Below, in pieces: positions 7,948 to 16,782 of a DNA stretch of 64,000 bases; position 1 is the first letter of the stretch; every line of letters begins with the position of its first letter. The notes under the pieces are model-generated. The model was given only the letters and a program-made list of their open reading frames with translations. It had not been told where the DNA came from and ran no database searches. Source of the DNA: Ancylobacter sp. WKF20 (GTDB lineage: Bacteria > Pseudomonadota > Alphaproteobacteria > Rhizobiales > Xanthobacteraceae). The DNA is taken from contig NZ_CP121679.1 in NCBI RefSeq assembly GCF_029760895.1, forward strand, positions 3,268,001 to 3,332,000, given 5' to 3'. A program made the translations under genes and the position numbers.

Positions 7948-9510
7948 TCAACGCGCCGGGTTTGCCGGCCACACAGCGAGCCGTTCCTTGACGAAGGGCT
8001 GCTCCCAGAGCGGCGGCTCGGCGAGCGGCGCCGTCCCCGGCTTGAAGCGGGCGATGATCTGACCATCAGGATGGGCGGCGCGCCAGGCCGGCAGCTCGGC
8101 CAGCGTCGGCAGGTCGACCGGGCGGGTGAGCCGCGCGAGATAGCCGATCTCGCCCTCATAGATGCCGACCACCGCGATCGGCCGCGCCGTATCAAGCCGG
8201 GCGACCAGCGGCGCGAGATCGAAGGCCGGCACGCGCCCCATTCCCGCTTCGAGGAAGCCGGCGAGCAGCAGCGCGCCCGTCACCAGGGCCCCGGCGCTCC
8301 AGCGCCGCTGGCGCAGCGCCCAGATCGGTACGGCGAGCGCGATCAGCAGCAGCCCCGGCCACACCCCCAGCGGCGGCAGAAGCTGCGGGTAGCGCGGCGC
8401 CAGCAGCGCGCTCACCACCAGCGCCAGACCCGCGACCAGCACGGCGAGCGCCGGCCCGGTCTCGCTGCGGCGCGGGGCGTCGCCGATCAGCCGGGCGAGG
8501 ATCAGCGCCGCCGCCGGCAGCGCGGGCAGCAGGTAATGCAGCTGCTTGCTGGAGATCGCCGACATGATGAGGAAGGTGCCGGCGGCCATGATGACCGGCA
8601 GCCGCCACGCCCGCTCGCGCCACAGCGGGGCGAGCGCCGCCCGGTTCCAGAAACCGGAGACGCACCACCAGGGGAACAGCAGCAGCGGCAGCAGCGGCAG
8701 ATAGAACCAGAACGGCCGGCGATGGGCGAAGGCCTCGACCATGCGGCCCGCCGTCTGGTGCCACAGCAGCGTGCCGGCGAATTCCCCGCCGCCCGCACCA
8801 CCCGCCGCCAGCGCCCAGGCGAGCACGGGAATGCCGGCGAGGAGCGCCGTGCCCACCGTCAGCCCATACCAGCGCCGCCAGTTCATCGCGCCCTCGACCC
8901 AGAGCGGGGCGAGCAGCGCGGCCGGCAGCACATGCACCAGCATCACCGGACCCTTGGCGAGCAGGCCGAACGCGAGGGAGACACCGAACACCGCCCAGCC
9001 GCCCGCCTGATGACGCGCGGCGCGCAACAGGCCGATCAGCGCGGTGATGGTGGCCAGCGTCAGCATGGCGTCGAACATCACCGAGGCGGCGAGCGCCGCG
9101 TAGACCGTGAAGCCCGCCAGCATCAGCGCCGCGCGCGCGCCCAACACCGGGCCGGCGAGATCGCGGCCGAGCCGGTAGGTCGCCAGCACGCTGAGCGGCA
9201 GGAACAGCGCCGGCATCAGCCGGGCGCTCCATTCCTGCGGGCCAGTGACGTGCCAGGCGAGGTTGATCAGCCAGAACAGCAGCGGCGGCTTGTGGCTGTA
9301 GGGCTCGCCATTGAGATGCAGCAGCACCGCGTCGCCGGAGTTCCACATCTCCCAGGCGACGGTGAGATAGCGCGTCTCGTCGACGGGATAGGCCCCGCGC
9401 AGCGTCAGCGTCAGCGCGACGGTGGCAAAGGACAGCGCAAGGGCCAGCGCGAGCGGGCCGGCGACACTTTTGGCAGGGGGAGGGACGGAGCCCTCAGGCG
9501 GCGTTTTCAA
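7948..9510 (-). CDS. ArnT-like GT39 glycosyltransferase
   Basis: A 520-residue polytopic membrane protein of the ArnT/PMT (GT39) family, which moves a sugar from an undecaprenyl-phosphate carrier onto a periplasmic acceptor such as lipid A. The first periplasmic loop shows the conserved DETRYLTVAWEMW (Asp44-Glu45) and the SHKPPLLFWL motif that follows it in ArnT homologues. About eleven to twelve hydrophobic helices follow, then a soluble tail. Its 5' end overlaps the LAB_N gene by 17 bases. Together with the upstream GT2 gene this suggests a complete route: load the carrier lipid with a sugar, then transfer it outside. Sugar and acceptor are not known. Confidence 0.88.
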   Translation of the reverse strand: MKTPPEGSVPPPAKSVAGPLALALALSFATVALTLTLRGAYPVDETRYLTVAWEMWNSGDAVLLHLNGEPYSHKPPLLFWLINLAWHVTGPQEWSARLMPALFLPLSVLATYRLGRDLAGPVLGARAALMLAGFTVYAALAASVMFDAMLTLATITALIGLLRAARHQAGGWAVFGVSLAFGLLAKGPVMLVHVLPAALLAPLWVEGAMNWRRWYGLTVGTALLAGIPVLAWALAAGGAGGGEFAGTLLWHQTAGRMVEAFAHRRPFWFYLPLLPLLLFPWWCVSGFWNRAALAPLWRERAWRLPVIMAAGTFLIMSAISSKQLHYLLPALPAAALILARLIGDAPRRSETGPALAVLVAGLALVVSALLAPRYPQLLPPLGVWPGLLLIALAVPIWALRQRRWSAGALVTGALLLAGFLEAGMGRVPAFDLAPLVARLDTARPIAVVGIYEGEIGYLARLTRPVDLPTLAELPAWRAAHPDGQIIARFKPGTAPLAEPPLWEQPFVKERLAVWPANPAR

Positions 9511-9784
9511 CCAGCGCCTCCGGCGCCCGGCTCTGACGGCGGATCAGGCGGATGTTGCGCATGTAGATGGCGAGGCCCGCGCCCTGGCCGATGATGAACA
9601 CCGGGTCGCGCTGGTAGATCGCGTAGGCGACGAGGCTCAGCGAGCCGGCGATGCTCAGATACCAGAAGCTGTGCGGGATGACGCTGCGCCCCTCGCGCTC
9701 GCTCGCCCACCACTGGACGAGGAAGCGCGCCGAGAACATGGCCTGCCCGACGAGGCCGATACCGAGCCAGAGACCCGCGATCAT
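9494..9784 (-). CDS. Lipid-A-disaccharide synthase N-terminal domain (LAB_N) protein
   Basis: A 96-residue membrane protein with three hydrophobic helices and the typical LAB_N sequence QAMFSARFLVQWWASEREGRSVIPHSFWYLSIAGS. This domain occurs alone or fused to LpxB in Gram-negative bacteria. Its own role is unclear, although stand-alone copies are often next to GT2 and GT39 genes. The ATG at 9784 overlaps the GT2 stop (ATGA). The longer open frame would run into the GT2 gene. Confidence 0.88.
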   Translation of the reverse strand: MIAGLWLGIGLVGQAMFSARFLVQWWASEREGRSVIPHSFWYLSIAGSLSLVAYAIYQRDPVFIIGQGAGLAIYMRNIRLIRRQSRAPEALVENAA

Positions 9785-10623
9785 GAATGCACCTCCGGCC
9801 GGCTCATGCGCGACTTCAGCCACATCACCCCGGCGAGATCGATGAGGCCGACCCAGAGCCGGTTCCACGTGCCGTATTTGGAGCGGCCGGCGGAGCGCGG
9901 GCGGTGGTTCACCGGGTGAGTCAATACCACGCCGCCTTCGCGCTGCACCAGAGCCGGGAGGAAGCGGTGCATGTGGTCGAAATAGGGAAGCCGCAGATAG
10001 GTGGCGCGGTCGAACACCTTGAGCCCGCAGCCGGTATCGGCGATGCCGTCGCCGAGCAGCGCGCCGCGCACGCGGTTGGCGATGCGCGAGGACAGGCGCT
10101 TGACGACGCTGTCATTGCGCCGCCGCCGCTGGCCGGCGACCATGCGCACATCCGGCCCATGGGCGGCGTCGCGGTAGAGCGCGAGCAGGGCGGGAATATC
10201 GGCCGGGTCGTTCTGCCCGTCGGCGTCGAGGGTGACGATGATCCAGCCGAGCGCCGCGTCCACCCCCGAGCGGATGGCCGCGCTCTGCCCATGCGAGCGG
10301 CGATGGCGCAGCAGCGTCAGTTCCGGCTGCACGGCCGCGACCTCGCTGATGACGGCGGCCGTGGCGTCGGCCGAGCCGTCATCCACCACGATGATCTCAT
10401 AATGTTCGCCCGCCAGCGCGGCGGCGATCTCGGCCAGCAGCGGCGCGATGGCGCCGGCCTCGTCGCGCGCGGGAATGACCACGGAAATGTCCGGCAGGCC
10501 CGGCGCCGGCATCGCCCCCGGGAGCGCCCATGCGGCGGCAAAGGGCGCGCGCGCCTCCGCCATTGCGGTCGCGGGGGCAGCCTTGGACGGGTGGAGGCTC
10601 TCCATGTCGACCGCCACCGTCAT
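9781..10623 (-). CDS. GT2 glycosyltransferase, DPM1/ArnC-like (polyprenyl-phosphate sugar synthase)
   Basis: A 280-residue family 2 transferase. An unusual N-terminal extension of about 44 residues precedes the nucleotide-sugar domain (ISVVIPARDEAGAI). The metal/nucleotide motifs DDGSAD (81-86) and LDADGQNDP (Asp133-x-Asp135) are intact. The lack of C-terminal membrane helices places it with dolichol-phosphate-mannose-synthase-like enzymes rather than full-length ArnC. It probably makes an undecaprenyl-phosphate-linked sugar that the GT39 enzyme uses. The first ATG overlaps the stop of the preceding gene, but Met7 or Met21 could also be the start. Confidence 0.88.
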   Translation of the reverse strand: MTVAVDMESLHPSKAAPATAMAEARAPFAAAWALPGAMPAPGLPDISVVIPARDEAGAIAPLLAEIAAALAGEHYEIIVVDDGSADATAAVISEVAAVQPELTLLRHRRSHGQSAAIRSGVDAALGWIIVTLDADGQNDPADIPALLALYRDAAHGPDVRMVAGQRRRRNDSVVKRLSSRIANRVRGALLGDGIADTGCGLKVFDRATYLRLPYFDHMHRFLPALVQREGGVVLTHPVNHRPRSAGRSKYGTWNRLWVGLIDLAGVMWLKSRMSRPEVHS

Positions 10624-11135
10624 CGCGCACCGAGGGGCAAAGTCGGCACCGTCGGCGCGGACGCGGGAAGGCGGGCGAGCCGCAGCTGCACGGCGCCGGC
10701 AAGGCCCAGCGGGGCGCAGAGCAGCGCCAGAAGGGCCATGCGGCCATGCAGGGTGGCGGCGCTTGCCACATCCAGTTCCGGCGCCACCGCCAGATGCACC
10801 CCGCTCATCACCGCGCCGGCGAGGCTGACCACCGACAGCGCGGTCAGCAGCAGCGGCAGGGCGGGAAGGCGCAGGCCGGGCCGGCCACCGGCGTGGTCGG
10901 CCGCCCAGAACAGGCCGGCGATCACCAGCGCGGCGCCGATGCCGCCGGCGATGATATGAGCGGCAGAGCCGCCCGGCGCCAACAGGCTGGTGATGGCGAC
11001 GCAGGCCGCGGCGGCGCCGTTGATAAGGCAGAGCGGGGTGAAACAGACGCCGGCCTGACGGATAAGGCGTCGGGCGAAAGCGAGGTGTCGCGCGGCACGG
11101 CGATGGACGCCCATGGTTTCAGCACGGTCCGGCAC
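10620..11135 (-). CDS. Uncharacterised small membrane protein
   Basis: A 171-residue protein with about four hydrophobic segments (around residues 33-53, 58-78, 92-115 and 132-155) and a basic N-terminus. I do not recognise a family. It sits 24 bases after the P-type ATPase stop and overlaps the GT2 start, so it is part of the same transcription unit. A start at Met8 is also possible. The context would suit a small accessory subunit for the ATPase or for lipid transfer, but nothing in the sequence proves either. Confidence 0.65.
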   Translation of the reverse strand: MPDRAETMGVHRRAARHLAFARRLIRQAGVCFTPLCLINGAAAACVAITSLLAPGGSAAHIIAGGIGAALVIAGLFWAADHAGGRPGLRLPALPLLLTALSVVSLAGAVMSGVHLAVAPELDVASAATLHGRMALLALLCAPLGLAGAVQLRLARLPASAPTVPTLPLGAR

Positions 11136-11159
11136 CCGGCCCTCCCCTGTCGGCTGGTT

Positions 11160-13070
11160 CTATCCCGGCGTAACGGGGCCAACCTGTCGAACATCTGTCG
11201 GCGGTGTCACCCGGCCCGCCCCACCGGGCGGCATCAGACGCAGCGCCCGCAGCGCGTTGAGGATGACGGCGACGTCGATCGCCTCCTGCAGCAGCGCGCC
11301 CTGCACCGGGGCGAGATAGCCGAACGCCGCCGCCACCATGCCGAGCACCGACAGGCCAATGCCTACCGCCACGCTCTGCAGCGCGATGGCGCGCGCCCCG
11401 CGCGCGATGGCAAGGCCCGCCACCAGCGGGTCGATGCGGTCGACCAGCAGCACGACATCGGCGGCCTCGGCGCTGGCGGCGGCGCCGCGCGCGCCCATGG
11501 CGACGCCGACATCGGCCGCCGCGAGTGCCGGGGCGTCGTTCACCCCGTCGCCGACCATCATCACCGGGCCATGCCGGCGCTCGGCGCGCACCAGCGCGAC
11601 CTTCTGGTCCGGGGTGAGCCCGCTGTGCAGGGCGTCGAGCCCAAGCCCGCCGGCGATGCGCGCGGTGACCTCGGCCCGGTCGCCGGTCGCCAGCAGCAGG
11701 CGGGCGATCCCCTGCTCCCGCAGCCCCGCCAGCACGGTGCCGACGCCCTCCCGCAGCGGATCGGCCATGATGATGTACCCGGCCAGCGCCCCGTCGAGCG
11801 CGATGGCGACGAGCACGGAACCCGCCATGTGCGATGGCGGGGCGGGCAGCGTGGTGGCGAGGCGCGCGGCGATATAGGCAGGCCCGCCCACCGCGACGCC
11901 TCGCCCCTCCACCGTGCCGGCAAGCCCCTCGCCCGGCTGTTCCTCCACCGCCTCGGGCAAAGCGAGGGTGAGATCGCGCGCCCGCGCGCTCGCCACCAGC
12001 GCCCGCGCCATCGGGTGCTGCGAGGCCTGTTCCAGCCCGGCGGCGAGGCGCAGCATCTCGTCGCCCGCCCCGCCAGCCACCGGGGCGAGGGTGACGATCT
12101 CCGGCCGGCCCTGCGTGAGCGTGCCGGTCTTGTCGAGGATGAGCGTGCGCACGCGCGCCATCGCTTCCAGCGGCGCGCCGCCCTTGATGAGCACGCCGAA
12201 CTGCGCGGCGCGCGACAGGCCGGCGACCAGCGCCACCGGCACGGCGAGGATGAGCGGGCAGGGCGTCGCCACCACCAGCACGGCCACGGCGCGGATCGGG
12301 TCGCCGGTCGCGGCATAGGCCGCCGTCGCCAGCGCGACCGTGACGGCGAGGAAGCCGAGCGACCAGCGGTCGGCGAGCCGGGCCATCGGTGCCTTGGAGC
12401 GCTGCGCCTGCTCGACCAGCCGGACGATGCCGGCATAGGTGCTCTCCTGCGCCCGCCGCGTGGCGAGGAGATCGAAGGCTTCGCCCGCATTGGTCGCCCC
12501 GCTCAGCGCCTCGGCGCCGCGCGCCAGCCGCTGGGGCAGCGACTCGCCGGTGAGCGCGGCGGTGTCGAGAAAGGCGGAAGGCGTCGCCACCGTGCCGTCC
12601 ACCGGCACGACATCGCCCTGGCGGATCAGCAGCCGGTCGCCGGGGGCGATGGCGTCGAGCGGCACCTCGGTGAGCCCGCCCGCGCCATAACGCGTCGCGG
12701 TGCGCGGCACGCGGGCGAGCAGAGCGTGCATCTCCCGGCGAGCCCGGCCCTCGGCGAAGCTCTCCAGAAAGCTGCCGCCGGAATACATCAGCGCGACCAC
12801 GGCGGCGGCGAGCGTTTCCCCCGCCACCAGCGCGGCACCCATGGCGAGGGCGGCGACGATATCGAGCCCCACCTCGCCGCGCCGCAGGCTGCCGATGATC
12901 TCCACCACCAGCCCCGCCAGCACCGGCAGCACGCCGAGCCGCCAGATGAGGGTCGCGCCGGCTGGCAGCCCACCGACATGGAGGGCGAGGCCGAGGACGA
13001 GCCCGCCCGCCGCGAGGGCGAGCAATAGCGTGCGTATCCGGCCCTGACGGTCGGTGCTTGCCGGCTGCAT
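11160..13070 (-). CDS. P-type metal-translocating ATPase (P1B-like) with TPCPL motif, no N-terminal HMA domain
   Basis: A heavy-metal-type P-type ATPase of about 636 residues. The actuator motif TGES, the phosphorylation site DKTGTLT (about 313-319), an HP motif (QASQHPMARAL) and the hinge GDGVNDAPAL are all present. The intramembrane motif is TPCPL where copper or zinc pumps have CPC and cobalt pumps have SPC. The last helix contains QEAIDVAVILNALRAL. No metal-binding Cys-x2-Cys domain precedes the helices. The ATG at 13070 has a GGGGAG ribosome site 7 bases upstream; an in-frame ATG at 13133 lacks one. The ion is uncertain. It heads the run leading into the lipid-sugar genes. Confidence 0.87.
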   Translation of the reverse strand: MQPASTDRQGRIRTLLLALAAGGLVLGLALHVGGLPAGATLIWRLGVLPVLAGLVVEIIGSLRRGEVGLDIVAALAMGAALVAGETLAAAVVALMYSGGSFLESFAEGRARREMHALLARVPRTATRYGAGGLTEVPLDAIAPGDRLLIRQGDVVPVDGTVATPSAFLDTAALTGESLPQRLARGAEALSGATNAGEAFDLLATRRAQESTYAGIVRLVEQAQRSKAPMARLADRWSLGFLAVTVALATAAYAATGDPIRAVAVLVVATPCPLILAVPVALVAGLSRAAQFGVLIKGGAPLEAMARVRTLILDKTGTLTQGRPEIVTLAPVAGGAGDEMLRLAAGLEQASQHPMARALVASARARDLTLALPEAVEEQPGEGLAGTVEGRGVAVGGPAYIAARLATTLPAPPSHMAGSVLVAIALDGALAGYIIMADPLREGVGTVLAGLREQGIARLLLATGDRAEVTARIAGGLGLDALHSGLTPDQKVALVRAERRHGPVMMVGDGVNDAPALAAADVGVAMGARGAAASAEAADVVLLVDRIDPLVAGLAIARGARAIALQSVAVGIGLSVLGMVAAAFGYLAPVQGALLQEAIDVAVILNALRALRLMPPGGAGRVTPPTDVRQVGPVTPG

Positions 13071-13302
13071 GGCCGCGCTCCCCGCGCGCGGCGCCCCGCC
13101 CCGGCGGCGAGGACGCGCGCGCCGGTTGATCATGCGCCGGGGGACACAACCCGTCGAGGGCGCGCCGGGTCGGTAGGAAACCTCATGGGCGATATATTAT
13201 ACGGGGATGGCCAGTTGATTGGGCGCCGCGAGACTGGCACATGATGAACGGGGCCCCCACATTGGCGGAGCCTTCCCATCATCGGCCTAGGACCGACCGC
13301 AC

Positions 13303-13752
13303 ATGCTGACCAACAGGGGCAAGTATGGCCTCAAGGCGATGCTGTACCTTGCCCGTCAACCGGAAGGGAAGAGTTCGCTCGGGCAGGAGATCGCCACGGC
13401 GAACAACATCCCGAAGAAGTTTCTCGACGCCATCCTGCTCGACCTGCGCAATGCCGGCATGCTGCGCTCCCGCAAGGGGCCGGGCGGCGGCTATGCGCTC
13501 TCACGCTCCATCACCGATATCCGCGTCGGCCACATCATCCGCGTGCTGGATGGCCCGCTGGCGCCGATCGGCTGCGCCAGCAAGAGCGCCTATGTGCCGT
13601 GCCAGGACTGCCGCGACCTCGGCACCTGCGCCGTGCGCATCACCATGACCAAGGTGCGCGATGCCATGTCGGACATTCTCGACCGCATGTCGCTCAAGGA
13701 CATGCTGGCCTTTTCCGACAATGCCGACATCGACCTGATGTACCACATCTGA
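13303..13752 (+). CDS. Rrf2-family transcriptional regulator with four-cysteine loop
   Basis: A 149-residue winged-helix regulator of the Rrf2 family (IscR, NsrR, CymR relatives). It starts MLTNRGKYGLKAMLYLA and has the usual GPGGGYALSR wing. The loop after the wing carries four cysteines spaced Cx8Cx2Cx5C, which could bind an iron-sulfur cluster. Its target genes are not known. It stands first on the plus strand beside the sulfonate and taurine gene block, and Rrf2 proteins control cysteine, iron-sulfur or redox genes in several phyla. A role in this sulfur region is therefore a reasonable guess. Confidence 0.9.
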   Translation: MLTNRGKYGLKAMLYLARQPEGKSSLGQEIATANNIPKKFLDAILLDLRNAGMLRSRKGPGGGYALSRSITDIRVGHIIRVLDGPLAPIGCASKSAYVPCQDCRDLGTCAVRITMTKVRDAMSDILDRMSLKDMLAFSDNADIDLMYHI

Positions 13753-13829
13753 CCCGTCGGGAGCCGCGGGTGACCCTGCGGCATGGCGGCAACGTTTCGA
13801 CACGCGGCGAACTGTGCTAGTCAGCACGC

Positions 13830-14978
13830 GTGAAACAGCGAACGACATATCGGCGGACCGGCGGACGGTCCCCTGTGCTCACCGCCGTCGCGCTCGCGGC
13901 CGCCGGCCTTGTCGCCACGGTGCCCGGCACCGCAGGGGCAACCGATTCGCGCCCAAACCAGGGCACCGGCGGCCCGCTCGTCGCTCCCGCGGGCAACACG
14001 GTGACGCTGGCGCTGCTGGTTCCCGGCGCTGGCCCGGCCATGGTCGCCCCGTCCTATGGCGACTGGCTCGTCGAGCCTCCCGCCGCAAGCCTGCCGACCG
14101 AGCATTTCGTCGCCCGCCCGCCCGCGCCGGGCACCGCCACCCATTTCCAGAAGTCGGCAGCGCCGGCAGCGGCGATGGCAGCCGCTCCCGCCCCCGCCAT
14201 GGCGGCCGCCATTGTGGCGACGCCGGCACCCGTGCTCGCCGTGGTGCCGCTGCCGCCCAAGCGCCTGGCGGAGAAGCGCATCGTTCTCGCCTCCATCGCG
14301 CCCCTGCCGCCGCCGCGCGCCGCCGAGCCTGAGGCGAGTGAACCCCCGACCACCGAATCTCTCGCCTTCGCCCCGCCGCCGCCCGCCGCCGGCATGACCC
14401 TGCTGCGCCCGCCCAAGACCGAAGCCGCGCCGGAAGCCGAAGCCGCGCCCGAGGACGAGCCGGCCGGAGCGGAACAGGAAGACGCCGCCCGCCCGATCGA
14501 CGACACGCCGGAGCCTGCCGCGACCCGCGCCACGGCCGACCGCGCGCCCCCGCATATCGAGGCGCTGATCGAGCGGCACGCGGCGCGCTACGATGTGCCG
14601 ACCTGGCTGGTGCGCCGTGTGGCGTGGCGCGAGAGCAAGTTCGAGCCGACCCGGCGCAACGGGCCCTATTGGGGGCTGATGCAGATCCGCGTCGACACCG
14701 CCCGCGCCCTCGGCTTTCGCGGCGAGCCGAAAGACCTGCTCGATGCCGACACCAACATGACCTATGCGGTGGCCTATCTCGCCAACGCCTACCGCACCGC
14801 CGGGCGCGACGAGACGCGCGCCGTGGTGCTCTATTCCAAGGGCTATTACTACGAGGCCAAGCGCAAGCGCCTGCTCGCCTCGCTGATCCGCACCGCCTCC
14901 ACCGAGACGGCCAAACCCGCCGCCGAGGGCGAGGCGGCGAGCGACGGGGCGACGGACGCCGCCCCGCCGGTCCAGTAA
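13830..14978 (+). CDS. Lytic transglycosylase (SLT domain) with long Ala/Pro-rich linker
   Basis: A 382-residue exported protein starting at GTG. An N-terminal hydrophobic signal (PVLTAVALAAAGLVATVPGTAGA) is followed by about 200 residues rich in Ala, Pro and Glu that look disordered. The C-terminal domain (about 245-355) is a soluble lytic transglycosylase fold: VAWRESKFEPTRRNGPYWGLMQI contains the catalytic Glu (RES) and the GLMQI motif. AVAYLANAYRTAGRD and YSKGYYYEAK complete the fold. It would cleave peptidoglycan between MurNAc and GlcNAc. The usual Ser-x-Gly-Leu-Met motif has Tyr-Trp here. Confidence 0.88.
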   Translation: MKQRTTYRRTGGRSPVLTAVALAAAGLVATVPGTAGATDSRPNQGTGGPLVAPAGNTVTLALLVPGAGPAMVAPSYGDWLVEPPAASLPTEHFVARPPAPGTATHFQKSAAPAAAMAAAPAPAMAAAIVATPAPVLAVVPLPPKRLAEKRIVLASIAPLPPPRAAEPEASEPPTTESLAFAPPPPAAGMTLLRPPKTEAAPEAEAAPEDEPAGAEQEDAARPIDDTPEPAATRATADRAPPHIEALIERHAARYDVPTWLVRRVAWRESKFEPTRRNGPYWGLMQIRVDTARALGFRGEPKDLLDADTNMTYAVAYLANAYRTAGRDETRAVVLYSKGYYYEAKRKRLLASLIRTASTETAKPAAEGEAASDGATDAAPPVQ

Positions 14979-14985
14979 GCCCGGC

Positions 14986-15942
14986 TCAGCCGCCGGTACG
15001 GATCACCGCGTCGGCCACCACGATCTTCTTCGGCAGCAGGCCGAGCTCGAAGAAGGTGTCGGCCACGAGCTGCTGGTCGGCGATCACCTTGTCGGTCAGC
15101 GGCGCGACGCCGAAGCTCTGCCGGCCCACGGCGACGGACAGGATCGGCGCGGGAATGCCGGTGGACGGCGCGAGTTCCGCCACCGCCGCCGCCGGGTCCT
15201 TCTGGATCCAGTCATCGATCTCGCGGATGGCGTCGATCAGCGTCGCGATCACCTTGGGGTTCGCCTGCGCGAAGCTGCGGGCGCCGAGATAGAACTGGTA
15301 GTTCGGCACGATCCCCTCGGCGGTGGTGAGGGTGCGCGCCTTGATCGACACCTCGGCGGCGGCCTGGAACGGATCCCAGATCGCCCAGGCGTCGATCGCG
15401 CCCTTCTCGAAGGCGGCGCGCGCATCGGCCGGCGGCAGGAACTTGGTGGTGATGGCCGAATAGGGCACGCCGGCCTTCTCCAGCGCCTTCACCAGCAGGA
15501 AATGCACGTTCGAGCCCTTGTTGAGGCCGACCGTCTTGCCCTTGAGCTCCGCCACCGAGGTGATCGGGCTGTCCTTCGGCACAAGGATCGCCTCGCCCTT
15601 CGGGGCCGGCGGCTCATTGGCGAGATAGACGAGATTGTCGCTCGCCGCCTGCGCGAAGATCGGCGGCGCCTCGCCGGTCTGGCCGATGTCGATGGCGCCG
15701 GCGTTCAGCGCCTCCAGAAGCTGCGGCCCGGCGGCGAACTCCGCCCATTTCACGGTGATGCCGAGCGGCTCCAGCTTCTTCTCGAGGATGCCGCGGCCCT
15801 TCAACAGCACCAGCGTGCCGTATTTCTGGAAGCCAACGCGCACCTCGCCGGCGGCACGCGCCGGGCGCAGCGCGGGGGCGGAGAAGGTGGCGGCAAGGCC
15901 GGCGGCGCCGGCCAGCACGGTACGACGGGTCAAACGGGTCAT
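14986..15942 (-). CDS. ssuA: Aliphatic sulfonate ABC transporter, substrate-binding protein SsuA
   Basis: A 318-residue periplasmic binding protein of the SsuA/TauA type. The N-terminus TRRTVLAGAAGLAATFSAPALRPARA is a Tat-like or Sec signal. The mature part begins VRVGFQKYGTL and continues with the family pattern (LNAGAIDIGQTGEAPPIFAQA; GLNKGSNVHFLLVKALEKAG; DAWAIWDPFQAAAE). The ATG at 15942 has an AAAGGA site upstream. It is the last gene of the leftward operon ssuE-ssuC-ssuB-ssuA, 13 bases after ssuB. It delivers alkanesulfonates to SsuBC. Confidence 0.93.
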   Translation of the reverse strand: MTRLTRRTVLAGAAGLAATFSAPALRPARAAGEVRVGFQKYGTLVLLKGRGILEKKLEPLGITVKWAEFAAGPQLLEALNAGAIDIGQTGEAPPIFAQAASDNLVYLANEPPAPKGEAILVPKDSPITSVAELKGKTVGLNKGSNVHFLLVKALEKAGVPYSAITTKFLPPADARAAFEKGAIDAWAIWDPFQAAAEVSIKARTLTTAEGIVPNYQFYLGARSFAQANPKVIATLIDAIREIDDWIQKDPAAAVAELAPSTGIPAPILSVAVGRQSFGVAPLTDKVIADQQLVADTFFELGLLPKKIVVADAVIRTGG

Positions 15943-15955
15943 GGAGTGTCCTTTG

Positions 15956-16768
15956 TCAGCCGGCAAACAGATGGGAGAGGAGGCGCTCTTCCAGCGCCGC
16001 GAGTTCGGCCGAGCCACGCCGGCGCGGGCGCGGCAGCGGCACGTCGAGATCGAAGGTGATGCGCCCCTGGTCGATCAGGATCACCCGGTCGGCCAGCGCC
16101 AGCGCCTCGGCGACGTCATGGGTGACGAGGATCGCGGTGAAGCGCTGCTCCAGCCAGATGCGCTCGATCAGCCCCTGCATCTCGATGCGGGTCAGCGCGT
16201 CGAGCGCGCCGAGCGGCTCATCCAGCGCCAGCAGGCGCGGACGGGAGGCCAGCGCGCGGGCGAGCGCCACGCGCTGCTTCTGCCCGCCCGACAGCACCGC
16301 CGGCCATTCGCCCGCCCGGTCGGCAAGGCCGACCTCACTGAGGATGGCGCGGGCGAGCTTGTCCCGCTCGGCGGCCGGCGTGCGCTGGGGCAGACCGACC
16401 TCGACATTGGCGCCCACGCGCTGCCAGGGCAGCAGGCGCGGCTCCTGGAACATCAGGCGGATCGCCTCGCGGTCGGCATCGCCCTCAAAGGAGATGCCGC
16501 CGCTCGAGGGCTCGTCCAGCCCGCCAATGAGCCGCAGCAAAGTGGACTTGCCGCAGCCGCTCTTGCCGATGACGGCGACGAACTGGCCGGCGGGAATGCT
16601 GAGATCCAGCCGCTCCAGCACCCGTTTCTCGCCGAAGCGGCGCGACAGGCGCTCGACATGCACGCCGAGCCCATGCGGGGGAAGGGACGATGCCGCTTCC
16701 GTCGACGGAGTGGCAGCAGAAGTGGCGCGCGCGACGGGCGCGACAACGGAGACGGGGGCAGCGGTCAT
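15956..16768 (-). CDS. ssuB: Aliphatic sulfonate ABC transporter, ATP-binding protein SsuB
   Basis: A 270-residue ABC ATPase with Walker [10 protein letters not shown] (68-76), Q-loop [11 protein letters not shown], signature [15 protein letters not shown], Walker B LLALDEP and the switch His in VTHDVAEA. The FQEPRLLPW segment is typical of SsuB/TauB. A poorly conserved 30-residue N-terminal tail precedes the domain. The start at 16768 is supported by GGGAG upstream and fits the 14-base gap to ssuC. It energises sulfonate import for the leftward operon. Confidence 0.93.
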   Translation of the reverse strand: MTAAPVSVVAPVARATSAATPSTEAASSLPPHGLGVHVERLSRRFGEKRVLERLDLSIPAGQFVAVIGKSGCGKSTLLRLIGGLDEPSSGGISFEGDADREAIRLMFQEPRLLPWQRVGANVEVGLPQRTPAAERDKLARAILSEVGLADRAGEWPAVLSGGQKQRVALARALASRPRLLALDEPLGALDALTRIEMQGLIERIWLEQRFTAILVTHDVAEALALADRVILIDQGRITFDLDVPLPRPRRRGSAELAALEERLLSHLFAG

Positions 16769-16782
16769 GAGGGGCGCTCCCG

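Noticed and set aside
8071..9594. A 507-codon open frame on the plus strand
   Set aside because: It is a shadow of the GT39 and LAB_N genes, composed mainly of Arg, Gln, Gly and Ala with no domain.
10530..13028. An 832-codon open frame on the plus strand
   Set aside because: Antisense to the P-type ATPase and its neighbour. The minus strand carries all P-type ATPase motifs, whereas this frame reads as His/Arg/Gly-rich low-complexity sequence.
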